Positions 22,579 to 32,947 of a DNA stretch of 64,000 nucleotides are shown piece by piece. Under the pieces are notes generated by a model that saw nothing but the letters and a program-made list of their open reading frames with translations, ran no database searches and was not told the origin of the DNA. Source of the stretch: Halomonas sp. H10-9-1 (lineage in GTDB: Bacteria; Pseudomonadota; Gammaproteobacteria; Pseudomonadales; Halomonadaceae); NCBI RefSeq assembly GCF_040147005.1, contig NZ_JAMSHO010000001.1:744001-808000 (forward strand), given 5' to 3'. The position numbers and the translations under genes are program-made. How positions within the stretch are numbered: position 1 is the stretch's first letter; each line of letters starts with the position of its first letter.

Positions 22579-24243
22579 CTAGTAGAGCTTGCTGTTTCTC
22601 AGCCTGGCGAGTGCCTCGGGTGGCTCAAAGCTGTCGGCGCGCGCACTTTCCCAGTAATCGCGGAACACCGGGTGGCGGTCGGCCCCGCCGGCCAGCAGCT
22701 CCCGCGGGGTCAGGAACTCGTGGAGTTCGGCGAAGCTTTTTACCTCGTGGCGCGACAGCCTGTGCAGAACATGCTCCGGGCCCAGTTGGGCGGGGTGCGA
22801 CAGGCCCGCGGCGCCGAGCATCTCGGCCAGGGCGGCGAGGGTGTTGGTGTGGAAGGTTGCCACCCGCTGTGCCTTGGTCGGCACGTCCAGGCGGCTGCCG
22901 CGCAGGGCGTCCTGGGTGGCCACGCCGCTGGGACAGCGGTTGGTGTGGCAGGTCAGGGCCTGGATGCAGCCCAGGGCGAACATGAAGCCGCGGGCGGCAT
23001 TGCACCAGTCGGCGCCCAGCGCCATGGCCCGGGCGATATCGAAGGCGCTGGTCATCTTGCCGGCCGCGGCGATATGCACTCGCTCACGCAGGCCGGCACC
23101 GACCAGGGTGTTGTGCACCAGCTGGAGCGCCTCGGTGAGGGGCATGCCGAGACGGTTGATGAACTCCAGCGGGGCGGCGCCAGTGCCGCCCTCGCCGCCA
23201 TCCACGACCACGAAATCGGGATGCTCGCCGGTCTCGAGCATCGCCTTGACGATGGCGAACCACTCCCAGGGATGCCCGATGGCGAGCTTGATCCCTACCG
23301 GCTTGCCGTCGGCCAGGTCACGCAGCTCGTTGATAAAGGCGATCATCTCCAGCGGGGTGGTGAAGGCCGAATGGGCCGCGGGAGAGATGACGTCCTCGCC
23401 CAGGGGGACACCCCGGATCGTGGCGATCTCCGGGGTTATCTTGGCCGCCGGAAGGATGCCGCCGTGGCCCGGTTTTGCCCCCTGGGAGAGCTTGATCTCG
23501 ATCATCTTCACGGCGTTCTGGCGGGCATGGTGACGGAAGCGCTCGGGGTCGAAGTGTCCCGCCTCGTCGCGGCAGCCGAAGTAGCCCGAGCCGATCTCCC
23601 AGACCAGGTCCCCGCCGCGACGATGGTAGGACGAAATCGCTCCCTCCCCGGTATCGTGGTAGAAGCCACCCTCCCGGGCGCCATCGTTCAGGGCCTTGAT
23701 GGCGTTGGCGGAGAGCGCACCGAAGCTCATCGCCGAGATGTTGAACACGCTGGCCGAGTAGGGGCGTGGACGGCCCGCGCCCACGGTGATGCGGAAGTCT
23801 GTCTTCTGCGCATGCACTGGCGCCAGTGAGTGGCCTATCCATTCATAGCCGGGCTGGTTCATGTCGTAGAGCGAGCCGAAGGGCTTCTTGTCGCTGACCC
23901 CCTTGGCACGCTGATAGACCAGGCGTCGCTGCTCGCGGGAGAAGGGCACCTGCTCGGTGTCGGTCTGGATGAAATACTGGCGAATCTCGGGGCCGAAGGA
24001 TTCCAGGTTGTAGCGCAGGTGGGCCAGGATCGGGTAGTTGCGGCTGACCGTTTGATGGCGCTGCAGCAGGTCAAAGGTGCCCAGGGCGGCGAGCAGGCCG
24101 AAGGCGAGCACGCCCCAGCCCCACTGGGGCGAGGAGATCATCACGCCTACCAGGCTGGCGGCCAGGCCCAGCAGGCTGGTTGCGTAGGCGCTGAAGCGCA
24201 GTGGCAGCGAAGCGAAGCGGGACAGGCGGGACAGGCGGGACAT
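22579..24243 (-). CDS. FMN-binding glutamate-synthase-like protein, membrane-anchored
   Basis: The 554-residue protein starts with two hydrophobic helices (about residues 12-55), then an FMN-type glutamate synthase domain (PF01645). Landmarks are NISAMSFGALSANAIKALN, GEGAISSYHRRGGDLVWEIG, MIEIKLSQGAKPGHGGILP, VVVDGGEGGTGAAPLEF and the cysteine motif CHTNRCPSGVATQD. It lacks the amidotransferase domain of GltB, so it is not a complete glutamate synthase. Related stand-alone proteins are widespread and poorly characterised. The start at 24243 has AAGGAG 7-8 bases upstream. The TauE/SafE gene lies upstream on the same strand. Confidence 0.85.
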   Translation of the reverse strand: MSRLSRLSRFASLPLRFSAYATSLLGLAASLVGVMISSPQWGWGVLAFGLLAALGTFDLLQRHQTVSRNYPILAHLRYNLESFGPEIRQYFIQTDTEQVPFSREQRRLVYQRAKGVSDKKPFGSLYDMNQPGYEWIGHSLAPVHAQKTDFRITVGAGRPRPYSASVFNISAMSFGALSANAIKALNDGAREGGFYHDTGEGAISSYHRRGGDLVWEIGSGYFGCRDEAGHFDPERFRHHARQNAVKMIEIKLSQGAKPGHGGILPAAKITPEIATIRGVPLGEDVISPAAHSAFTTPLEMIAFINELRDLADGKPVGIKLAIGHPWEWFAIVKAMLETGEHPDFVVVDGGEGGTGAAPLEFINRLGMPLTEALQLVHNTLVGAGLRERVHIAAAGKMTSAFDIARAMALGADWCNAARGFMFALGCIQALTCHTNRCPSGVATQDALRGSRLDVPTKAQRVATFHTNTLAALAEMLGAAGLSHPAQLGPEHVLHRLSRHEVKSFAELHEFLTPRELLAGGADRHPVFRDYWESARADSFEPPEALARLRNSKLY

Positions 24244-24326
24244 GATGCACTCCTTGGGGATGAGAACATTCATTGCACGGGTGCTCCGCCCCCGTGTCAA
24301 CGCGCTCGAACCGCTGCGGCGTCGCG

Positions 24327-25118
24327 TCAGCGCGCGCCGCCGAGGGTGCTGAGCAGCCCCACCACGCTGACCAGGATCAGCACTGCGCCGAGCACCCGGA
24401 AGTAGAGGTTGGCACGGCTGCCCGTCAGGTAGCGGTGGGCGCGCTCGCCCAGCAGGTGGCCCACCAGGGCGCAGGGCAGCAGCCACAGCTGATGGATCAG
24501 CTGCAGGTCTACCCCGGCGATCAGGAAGGAGACCATCTTGATCAGTACCAGCAGGAACCACAGCACGAAGAGCGTATCGCGTAGCTGGCGGGCCGCCACA
24601 TGGGTGGCGAAGACCGCCACGATCAGCGGGGCGCCGATCAGCGAGGTGCCGCTGACATAGCCACCGAGGGCCAGCAGCAGGGTGTCCACCCAGCGGCTTC
24701 TGCTGCGCCAGGGCCTGTCGAGCACGTAGCCCACCGCGTAGATCATCACGATCACGAAGATGATGCCGCTCATCACATGGCCGGGCAGGGTCAGCAGGCC
24801 CACTACCCCGACCAGCTTGGGCACGATCATCACCTTCATGGCCCGCCACAGGTAGGCCCAGTCGATGTTGCCCTCGGCCGGCGGGTGGCCGCCGTTCTCG
24901 GCCACCAGCTGGCGATGGCCGTTCCAGGCGATCCAACTGGAGAAGATCAGCAGCTGGATGGCGATGATCGGCAGGAACACCAGCGGCTGGTCGAGGACCA
25001 GCAGCAGGAAGGGCAGCGACAGCACCGCCCCGCCGAAGCCCAGGCTGGTGCGCACGAAGCCGCTCCACACGAAGGTCAGGGCGATTGCCAGGTACTGCCA
25101 GGCCGCGAGTTCCGCCAT
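24327..25118 (-). CDS. TauE/SafE-family permease
   Basis: The 263-residue protein has about eight hydrophobic helices in two halves, with SLGFGGAVLSLPFLLLVLDQ near residue 25 and ALGGYVSGTSLIGAPLIVAV near residue 150. This is the duplicated TauE/SafE (DUF81) pattern. Members export or import sulfite, sulfoacetate and related anions; the substrate here is unknown. The start overlaps the ChaC stop by one base (TGATG), so the two are co-translated, although no functional link is known. The FMN protein follows 83 bp downstream. Confidence 0.85.
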   Translation of the reverse strand: MAELAAWQYLAIALTFVWSGFVRTSLGFGGAVLSLPFLLLVLDQPLVFLPIIAIQLLIFSSWIAWNGHRQLVAENGGHPPAEGNIDWAYLWRAMKVMIVPKLVGVVGLLTLPGHVMSGIIFVIVMIYAVGYVLDRPWRSRSRWVDTLLLALGGYVSGTSLIGAPLIVAVFATHVAARQLRDTLFVLWFLLVLIKMVSFLIAGVDLQLIHQLWLLPCALVGHLLGERAHRYLTGSRANLYFRVLGAVLILVSVVGLLSTLGGAR

Positions 25119-25690
25119 CAGGCACCTTCCCCGGGCAGTCGCGCGGCCAGGGCGAAGACGTGATCATCCTCGACCTCCAGGGCGCGTAGCGCCGCCGCCA
25201 GGTTGACCAGGTAGTCGCGATTGGGGCCGCTGGGGCCGTGGGCGGCGGCGATCTGCGTGGCGATGGCGTCCAGCGGCGCGTCACCCAGGTAGGCGGCGTT
25301 GTCGGCGCCGGCCAGGTAGACCAGCCCCTCGTCGCGGCCGCCGGCGGTATCGTCGAAGTGCAGGGTGATCACTTCGCGCAGGTAGCCGTTCTTCTCGCGC
25401 ACATCCAGCGGTGACAGCACCTCGGGGGTGATGCGGTAGGCCATGCCGTGGCAGACCGTACCCTGCTCGCGCACCAGGGTGACTACCCGGCCCGGAGCCT
25501 CCGGGGTACCGCGATGGTCGTGGGAGCCTTGCCAGAAGCGTCGCACCCAGCCATGGATATGGGCCGGGCGGCGTTCGAGGTAGGGGAAGTCGGCTTTCCA
25601 GATCAGCGAGCCGTAGCCGAACAGCCAGATGGCGTGGTGGCCGGCGAAGTGGTTGCGCTGGCGATTCAGTTGGGTGGTGTCGTGACTCAT
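25118..25690 (-). CDS. ChaC-type gamma-glutamylcyclotransferase
   Basis: The 190-residue protein has the family substrate loop FGYGSLIWK near residue 24, VRRFWQGSHDHRGTPEAPGR near 48 (a landmark) and DVREKNGYLREVI near 96, where the glutamate is the expected catalytic acid. These enzymes split glutathione to 5-oxoproline and Cys-Gly in the cytoplasm. Length fits the ChaC group. The gene heads a ChaC-TauE pair; gshA lies 27 kb away in the same window, so both making and breaking glutathione are encoded here. Confidence 0.88.
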   Translation of the reverse strand: MSHDTTQLNRQRNHFAGHHAIWLFGYGSLIWKADFPYLERRPAHIHGWVRRFWQGSHDHRGTPEAPGRVVTLVREQGTVCHGMAYRITPEVLSPLDVREKNGYLREVITLHFDDTAGGRDEGLVYLAGADNAAYLGDAPLDAIATQIAAAHGPSGPNRDYLVNLAAALRALEVEDDHVFALAARLPGEGA

Positions 25691-25765
25691 GGCTGTGGTC
25701 GTGGCGATCGGTAGTCGGCAAAGTGTTCATGATGCGCCGCCGGCGGCGCGATGTCGAAGGCACCT

Positions 25766-26674
25766 TCAGGCGCCGGGGCGTCCCCATACCGCCTCCAGGG
25801 CCGAGAGGGCCTCGGCGATCACCGGCTCCTCCTCGCGCCCGCGGGGCCACAGGAAGCAGAGCGCGCAGGGCAGGCAGACCTCCTCGGCGAGCGCCAGGCC
25901 GCGCTCCTGGCGCTCGGTCATGGCCAGGGTGTCCCGCGCCAGGCTCAGTCCCACGCCGGCGCGCACCAGGTCGAGCATGCAGGCCTCCTGGTCGACCCGG
26001 GCCACCCCGCGTGGCGTAAGCCCCAGGGGGGCAAGTGCCCCCGCCAGCAGGCGGTGATGCACCGAGTCGGGAGGCGTGACGATCCACGGCAGGCCGGCCA
26101 GCCGTGTCCAGTCCGTCCCGGCCAGGCGACCGCCCCAACCAGGCGGGGCGATCACGCGGTAGGCGAAGTGGGTCAGCTCGCGGTAGGCAATGGCGTCGGC
26201 CTGCTCGTCGGGCCCCGCACCCGGCGGCGCCAGGTAGAAGCCGACATCGAGTTCGTCGCGGGCCAGGCGCCTCAGCACGCTGCCGCTCATGCCGTGGGAG
26301 AGCTCGGTCTCCAGCTGCGGGGCACGCTCCACCAGGCGGTGCAGGAAGGCGCCCAGGCGGATGAACTCGGGGTCGACGATGGTGCCGATGCGCAGCCGCC
26401 CGCGCAGGGTGCTGTGTAGCGCCCGGGCCTGCTGCTCGAAGGCGGTCACGGCGGCCAGCGCCTTCTCGGCGGCGGGCAGCAGCGCCTCGCCATCCTCGCT
26501 GAGGGTAAGCCCCTGGGGGCGGCGGCGGAACAGGGTCAGCCCGACCTCCTGCTGGAGCTGCTTGAGCTTGAGGCTGACCGCAGGCTGGGTCAGGTAGAGG
26601 CGCTCGGCGGCGCGCGAAACGCTGCCCGCGCGGGCCACGCCGACGAAGGCGCGCAGGGTCTGAAGATCCGCCAT
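25766..26674 (-). CDS. LysR-family transcriptional regulator
   Basis: The 302-residue protein has an N-terminal winged helix (LQTLRAFVGVARAGSVSRAA, then TQPAVSLKLKQLQQEVG) and an effector domain from about residue 90. It is divergent from mmsA with a 164-bp spacer that contains a GATAT-N11-ATATC box, so it is the likely regulator of mmsA and the GMC oxidoreductase gene. The inducer is unknown, perhaps an alcohol or semialdehyde intermediate. Confidence 0.9.
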   Translation of the reverse strand: MADLQTLRAFVGVARAGSVSRAAERLYLTQPAVSLKLKQLQQEVGLTLFRRRPQGLTLSEDGEALLPAAEKALAAVTAFEQQARALHSTLRGRLRIGTIVDPEFIRLGAFLHRLVERAPQLETELSHGMSGSVLRRLARDELDVGFYLAPPGAGPDEQADAIAYRELTHFAYRVIAPPGWGGRLAGTDWTRLAGLPWIVTPPDSVHHRLLAGALAPLGLTPRGVARVDQEACMLDLVRAGVGLSLARDTLAMTERQERGLALAEEVCLPCALCFLWPRGREEEPVIAEALSALEAVWGRPGA

Positions 26675-26693
26675 GGGGCGCTCCGGCTCGAGT

Positions 26694-26714
26694 GATATCA
26701 GTAAAACTTATATC
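26694..26714. promoter_or_regulatory. LysR-type box upstream of mmsA
   Basis: GATAT and ATATC are separated by exactly 11 bases, matching the T-N11-A form of LysR binding sites, 20 bp upstream of the divergent regulator start. An AT-rich stretch with the palindrome ATCAATTGAT (26730-26739) follows and probably contains the mmsA promoter. Confidence 0.5.
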
Positions 26715-26838
26715 GTGATTTTGAATTTATCAATTGATCCCGCCCGGCGGCACGCTAGTCTGACAGGGCTGCATCCCCATGATACGGCCCCCTAGACCCA
26801 TCTCCCGGGGATACCCATACGACAAGACGAGGCGAGGC

Positions 26839-28350
<1,512 letters not shown>

Positions 28351-28421
28351 CTCCGGCCACCCAATGCCCAGGCAAGAGGCGCCGGTTTCGCCTCTCGCCG
28401 ATTGCGACGTGAGAGCACGCC

Positions 28422-30068
28422 ATGGCGGAACAAGAATTCGACTATATCGTGGTGGGGGCCGGCACCGCCGGCTGCCTGCTGGCCAACCGCTTGAGCGCCG
28501 ACCCGGCCAACCGGGTGCTGCTGATCGAGGCGGGCGGCCGCGACAACTACCACTGGATCCATATCCCGGTGGGCTACCTCTACTGCATCGACAACCCGCG
28601 TACCGACTGGCGGTTTCGCACCGAGCCGGACGACGGCCTCAACGGCCGCTCGCTGATCTACCCGCGGGGCAAGACCCTGGGCGGCTGTTCGAGCATCAAT
28701 GGCATGCTCTACCTGCGCGGCCAGGCCCGCGACTATGACGGCTGGGCCGAGTTCACCGGGGAGCCCGAATGGCGCTGGGAGAACTGCCTGGCGGACTTCA
28801 TGCGCCACGAGGACCATCATCGCCTGGATGAGGACGGTGATGCCGACCCCGAGCACGCCGCCTTCCATGGCCACGGTGGCGAGTGGCGGGTGGAGAAACA
28901 GCGCCTCAAGTGGCAGGTGCTCGACGACTTCGCCACCGCGGCCGTGGAGGCCGGCATCCCGCGCACGCGGGACTTCAATCGCGGCGACAACGAGGGGGTC
29001 GACTACTTCGAGGTCAACCAGCGCTCGGGCTGGCGCTGGAACACTTCCAAGGCCTTCCTGCGTGGAGCCGAGAAGCGTGACAACCTGACCCTGTGGCACT
29101 CCACCCAGGTGCTGGGGCTGGAGATCGCCGGCGAGCGCGGCGAGCCCAGGGCGAGTGGGGTGCGTGTGCTGCGCGACGGAAAGGAGTCGCTGGCTCGCGC
29201 CGGGCGCGAGGTGATCCTGGCCGCCGGGGCGATCGGCTCGCCCCAGCTGCTGCAGCTCTCGGGCATCGGCCCGGCGGCGCTGCTCGCCGAACACGACATC
29301 CCGGTGGTGGCCGACCTGCCTGGGGTAGGGGAGAACCTCCAGGACCACCTGCAGATCCGTTCGGTCTACAAGGTAACCGGGGCCAGGACCCTCAACACCA
29401 TGGCCAACTCCCTGGTGGGCAAGGCGAAGATCGGGCTGGAGTACGTCCTCAGGCGCACCGGCCCCATGAGCATGGCACCGTCGCAGCTAGGTGCCTTCAC
29501 CCGCAGCAGCGAGGCCTTCGCGCACCCCAACATCGAGTACCACGTCCAGCCGCTGAGCCTGCCCGCCTTCGGCCAGCCGCTGGATACCTTTCCGGCGATC
29601 ACCGCCAGCGTCTGCAACCTCAACCCCACCAGCCGCGGCACGGTACGCATCAGGAGCCGCGACCCGAGCCAGGCCCCGGCCATTGCGCCCAACTACCTGA
29701 GCACCCCCGAGGATCGCCAGGTGGCGGCGGATTCGCTGCGTGTCACCCGGCGCATCGTCTCCCAGCCGGCCTTCGCGAAGTACGCTCCCGAGGAGGTCAA
29801 GCCCGGCCTCGAGTACCAGAGCGACGCTGACCTGGCGCGCCTGGCCGGCGACATCGGGACCACCATCTTCCACCCGGTAGGCACGGCCAGGATGGGCCGT
29901 GACGACGACCCCATGGCGGTGGTCGACCCGCACCTGCGTGTGCGCGGGGTGGCGGGGCTGCGGGTGGTGGACGCCAGCGTGATGCCCACCATCACCAGTG
30001 GCAACACCAATTCGCCGACGCTGATGATCGCCGAAAAGGCGGCGGCCTGGATCCTGGCGGGGGAGTGA
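28422..30068 (+). CDS. GMC-family FAD-dependent oxidoreductase (choline/alcohol dehydrogenase-like)
   Basis: A 548-residue flavoprotein. The N-terminal FAD-binding motif is VVGAGTAGCLLANRLSADP, the first GMC signature GKTLGGCSSINGMLYLRG lies near residue 83 and the second, GAIGSPQLLQLSGIGP, near 270. The C-terminal active-site region has FHPVGTARMG near 484 and SGNTNSPTLMIAEKAA near 525. The family oxidises alcohols such as choline or glycol-type substrates to aldehydes. Clustering with mmsA and a LysR gene rather than betB/betI argues against choline dehydrogenase proper. The substrate cannot be read from sequence. Confidence 0.88.
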   Translation: MAEQEFDYIVVGAGTAGCLLANRLSADPANRVLLIEAGGRDNYHWIHIPVGYLYCIDNPRTDWRFRTEPDDGLNGRSLIYPRGKTLGGCSSINGMLYLRGQARDYDGWAEFTGEPEWRWENCLADFMRHEDHHRLDEDGDADPEHAAFHGHGGEWRVEKQRLKWQVLDDFATAAVEAGIPRTRDFNRGDNEGVDYFEVNQRSGWRWNTSKAFLRGAEKRDNLTLWHSTQVLGLEIAGERGEPRASGVRVLRDGKESLARAGREVILAAGAIGSPQLLQLSGIGPAALLAEHDIPVVADLPGVGENLQDHLQIRSVYKVTGARTLNTMANSLVGKAKIGLEYVLRRTGPMSMAPSQLGAFTRSSEAFAHPNIEYHVQPLSLPAFGQPLDTFPAITASVCNLNPTSRGTVRIRSRDPSQAPAIAPNYLSTPEDRQVAADSLRVTRRIVSQPAFAKYAPEEVKPGLEYQSDADLARLAGDIGTTIFHPVGTARMGRDDDPMAVVDPHLRVRGVAGLRVVDASVMPTITSGNTNSPTLMIAEKAAAWILAGE

Positions 30069-30080
30069 GTGGCATCGCTT

Positions 30081-30140
30081 TCGGCCATGCCATGTAAATT
30101 TCGGTCATGCCATGCAATTTTCGGCCATGCCATGTAAATA
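30081..30140. repeat. Three tandem 20-bp iterons upstream of cold-shock promoter
   Basis: Units at 30081-30100, 30101-30120 and 30121-30140 have exactly 20-bp periodicity. The first is TCGGCCATGCCATGTAAATT; unit 3 differs from it at one base and unit 2 at a few. The array ends 3 bp before a TTGACG box. A two-helical-turn period suggests regulator binding on one face of the DNA. Confidence 0.8.
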
Positions 30141-30143
30141 GTA

Positions 30144-30172
30144 TTGACGTGCGCCCGGCGAGGGCGCATGCT
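30144..30172 (+). promoter_or_regulatory. Putative cold-shock gene promoter with long 5' leader
   Basis: TTGACG (30144-30149) and CATGCT (30167-30172) are spaced 17 bp. A transcript starting near 30180 would have a leader of about 140 bases, as is typical of cspA-type genes whose leaders act in temperature control. Confidence 0.45.
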
Positions 30173-30318
30173 GAGCACAGTTGGTTAGCAAGTCGTAACA
30201 CCCCAGGTAGGCATCGAAGGCTCTAGCGCCTCGATTTTCCCGGGAACGTTTCTTGTTCTACCCACTGCAACTCGGGTATTACCCGGCAAAATCAAAACGC
30301 TATTAGAGGAATTCGATA

Positions 30319-30525
30319 ATGGCTACCGGTACCGTCAAGTGGTTCAACGACACCAAGGGCTACGGCTTCATCTCTCCGGACGACAACGGCGACGACCTGT
30401 TCGCGCACTTCTCCGAGATCCAGGCCGACGGCTTCAAGACCCTGCAGGACGGCCAGAAGGTCTCCTTCGAGGTCACTCAGGGCAAGAAGGGCCTCCAGGC
30501 CTCCAACATCAAGCTCATCGACTGA
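30319..30525 (+). CDS. Cold-shock protein, CspA family
   Basis: A 68-residue single cold-shock domain with RNP1 KGYGFISP (residues 14-21) and RNP2 DLFAHFS (residues 31-37). It binds single-stranded RNA and DNA and acts as an RNA chaperone. The start follows AGAGGAATTCGATA. It stands alone, with a long leader upstream and its own terminator downstream. Whether it is induced by cold or constitutive cannot be told from the protein. Confidence 0.95.
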   Translation: MATGTVKWFNDTKGYGFISPDDNGDDLFAHFSEIQADGFKTLQDGQKVSFEVTQGKKGLQASNIKLID

Positions 30526-30564
30526 ACGTCGATCGATTATGATGTGACTGCCCTGCAGTCGATG

Positions 30565-30590
30565 AAAGGCTCGCCACGGCGGGCCTTTCT
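30565..30590 (+). terminator. Rho-independent terminator of the cold-shock gene
   Basis: AAAGGCTCGC and GCGGGCCTTT form a 10-bp stem (one G-T pair) with a CACG loop, ending in a short T-run (TTTCT), 40 bp after the stop codon. Confidence 0.75.
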
Positions 30591-30673
30591 GCTGTCTGGG
30601 TCCCTGGCCCCGATGGCCAGCTCCGGCGCATTGCGCTAGGGTGAAGCCTTGTCCCCGCTGGAGACGAATTCCC

Positions 30674-31342
30674 ATGAGCGAACCCGGTGAGCTGATCATC
30701 GACCCCCGCGGCAACAAGCCCGTCGACGCCTGCGTGTTCATCCTCCACGGCCTGGGCGCCGACGGCCACGACTTCGAACCGCTGGTGCCGGCGCTGGCGC
30801 TGCCACAGGATGCCAGCGTGCGCTTCATCCTGCCCCATGCTCCGCGCCTGCCGGTGACCATCAACGGCGGCATGGTGATGCCCGCCTGGTACGACATCAA
30901 GGAGATGAGCCTCGACCGGCGCGTCGATGAAGCGCAGCTGCACGCCTCCGCGGAGCGCATCCAGGCCCTGGTGCGCGAGCAGATCGGCCACGGCATCGAC
31001 AGCCGGCGCATCATCCTGGCCGGCTTCTCCCAGGGCGGGGCGGTGGCCTACCAGGCGGCGCTCTCCTTCGAGCGGCCCCTGGGCGGGCTGCTGGCGCTCT
31101 CCACCTACTTCGCCACCGCCGAGAGCATCGCGCTGGCCGAGGCCAACCGCGAGCTGCCCATCGAGGTCCACCACGGCAGCTTCGACCCGGTGGTACCCGA
31201 GGCGCTGGGCAAGGCGGGCTTCGAGACGGTCAAGCGCCTGGGCTACCCGGCCCACTATCGCCAGTACCCCATGGCGCATGCGGTCTGCCCCCAGCAGGTG
31301 GCGGACATCGGCCACTGGCTGGGCAAGTGCCTGGGGCGCTGA
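30674..31342 (+). CDS. Phospholipase/carboxylesterase-family alpha/beta hydrolase
   Basis: The 222-residue protein has the short serine esterase fold: oxyanion HGLGADGHDF near residue 20, nucleophile in AGFSQGGAVAYQAAL near 115, Asp in HGSFDPVVPEALG near 168 and His in YPMAHAVCPQQ near 200. It resembles bacterial carboxylesterase 2 and acyl-protein thioesterase. The start ATG 30674 has GGAGAC upstream and removes an unconvincing 11-residue extension. No signal peptide is present. Substrate is unknown, probably short acyl esters. Confidence 0.88.
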   Translation: MSEPGELIIDPRGNKPVDACVFILHGLGADGHDFEPLVPALALPQDASVRFILPHAPRLPVTINGGMVMPAWYDIKEMSLDRRVDEAQLHASAERIQALVREQIGHGIDSRRIILAGFSQGGAVAYQAALSFERPLGGLLALSTYFATAESIALAEANRELPIEVHHGSFDPVVPEALGKAGFETVKRLGYPAHYRQYPMAHAVCPQQVADIGHWLGKCLGR

Positions 31343-31476
31343 GGCGCCTTCAAGGATCGCCACGGGCGTCGCCGGAGGTTGCTTCGCGTGGGGTGTGTCC
31401 CGGGGCGAACTGGGTTAGGCTGACAGCAGGGTCCGGAGAGGCCCGCCTACTGCACAGGGAACCTCGGAGTGAGGAG

Positions 31477-32814
31477 ATGGCTGCATTCAGGGAGAGATGG
31501 CAACGCTGGTGGCGTGGCGGGGCGGCAGGAGAGCCAGGCCTCGACGCGTTGCTGCTCGAGCACTACCCCGGCGCCGTGATGCTGCTGGACGATCAGGGTG
31601 TGGTGCGTCGGGTCAATCCCGCCTTCGAACGCCATGCCGGCCATCCGCCCGAGCAACTGCTGGGCCGGCGTGCCGTGACCCTAGACATCGATCCGCTGCA
31701 CGGCGACTTCGCCCGGGCATTGGAGCAGTGCGTGACGACCCTGCGGCCCTGGCAGGGCCTGTTGCTGTGCCGACGTGCCGATGGCTCCCTGCGCCATCAG
31801 ACCACCATGATCCAGCCGCTGGTGCGTGACGAGGGGCCGCTGCGGCTGCTGGTGATGCAGTATGACGTGACCGGCATGCGCGAACGTGAGCTGCGCGACC
31901 GCCAGCTGCTGGGGCGTCTGGAGAGTACCGTCTCGCGGGTCCCCAGCGCACTGTTCCGGCTCCGGCAGGGCGGCAATGGACAGCTCGAGTTCCTCTATCT
32001 CAGTGAGGCCCTGCGCTCGCTCTTCGGATTGGCGCCGGAGCAGTGCATGGATGACCCCGAGGCCCTGCTCGGCCGGCTGGCCCGAGACGACCGGCAGCGC
32101 TTCGAGGCCAGCCTGGCCCAGTCCGCGGTGTCGCTTGCCCCCTGGCAGCTGGAGTTTCGGCTCTCGCTGCCCGAGGGAATACGCTGGATCGAGGCGCGTG
32201 CCACGCCCCTGGCACGCGGCCAGGGTGACCTGATGTGGGATGGGCTGCTTATCGACATCGATGAGCGCAAGCAGGTCGAGCAGCGGGTGCAGCGGCTGGT
32301 GGGGACCGACATGCTGACCGGGGCCCTCAACCGTCGTGCCTTCCTCGAGCAGGGCGAGGCGGCCCTGGCCCGCGCGACCCGCCACGGCGAGTCGCTGTCC
32401 CTTGCCATGCTCGACCTCGACCATTTCAAGGCCTTGAACGATACCTACGGCCATGCCGTGGGCGACCTGGCCCTGCAGGCCTTTGCCACGACCTGTCGTG
32501 AATCACTGCGCCCCTACGACCTCTTCGCGCGCATCGGTGGTGAGGAGTTCGTGGTGGTGCTGGTGGACAGCCGTCCCGAGGAAGCCTGGAGCGTGCTGGA
32601 GCGTCTGCGGCAGGCGGTTGCCGCCATCGAACTGGAGTCGGAGGGAGAGGTGGTGCGCTTCACTGTCAGCCTGGGGCTTGCGGTACTCGGGGGGGAGGGC
32701 TCACTGGAGTCGGGTCTCGCCCAGGCGGATCGCGCGCTCTATCGCGCCAAGCGCAGCGGGCGCAACCGGATCTGCGGCCCCGAGGAACTCATCCAGGACC
32801 CCAGGGCCCTGTGA
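31477..32814 (+). CDS. PAS-PAS-GGDEF diguanylate cyclase
   Basis: A 445-residue cytoplasmic protein. A first PAS domain lies near residues 22-135 (YPGAVMLLDDQGVVRRVNPA), a second near 140-270, and the GGDEF domain from about 275 (DMLTGALNRRAFLEQGE) to 435. The active site is GGEEF at 354-358, so it should make cyclic di-GMP. RPYD at 345-348, five residues before GGEEF, matches the RxxD inhibitory site for product feedback. There is no EAL domain. Start ATG 31477 follows GAGTGAGGAG closely; upstream frame extension is not PAS-like. The PAS ligand is unknown. Confidence 0.93.
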   Translation: MAAFRERWQRWWRGGAAGEPGLDALLLEHYPGAVMLLDDQGVVRRVNPAFERHAGHPPEQLLGRRAVTLDIDPLHGDFARALEQCVTTLRPWQGLLLCRRADGSLRHQTTMIQPLVRDEGPLRLLVMQYDVTGMRERELRDRQLLGRLESTVSRVPSALFRLRQGGNGQLEFLYLSEALRSLFGLAPEQCMDDPEALLGRLARDDRQRFEASLAQSAVSLAPWQLEFRLSLPEGIRWIEARATPLARGQGDLMWDGLLIDIDERKQVEQRVQRLVGTDMLTGALNRRAFLEQGEAALARATRHGESLSLAMLDLDHFKALNDTYGHAVGDLALQAFATTCRESLRPYDLFARIGGEEFVVVLVDSRPEEAWSVLERLRQAVAAIELESEGEVVRFTVSLGLAVLGGEGSLESGLAQADRALYRAKRSGRNRICGPEELIQDPRAL

Positions 32815-32947
32815 GGAGGGGACGGTAGGTCACGTCACGCCGCTGCCGTCACGGCCAGGGAGGCCTGGCCCCAGGTTTGACCCCGGGCACACCGCGTATC
32901 GGGAGGCCCGGGCTCTGCGAGGCGGCCGCCTCTGAGGAGCGCCGCCC

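Noticed and set aside
28422..30068. Assignment of the GMC oxidoreductase as choline dehydrogenase BetA
   Set aside because: No betB or betI gene is adjacent, and the neighbour is mmsA, so the narrower name is not supported.
30081..30140. Replication-origin iterons
   Set aside because: Only three units, next to a sigma-70-like promoter and a cold-shock gene, with no rep or dnaA gene or AT-rich unwinding region nearby.
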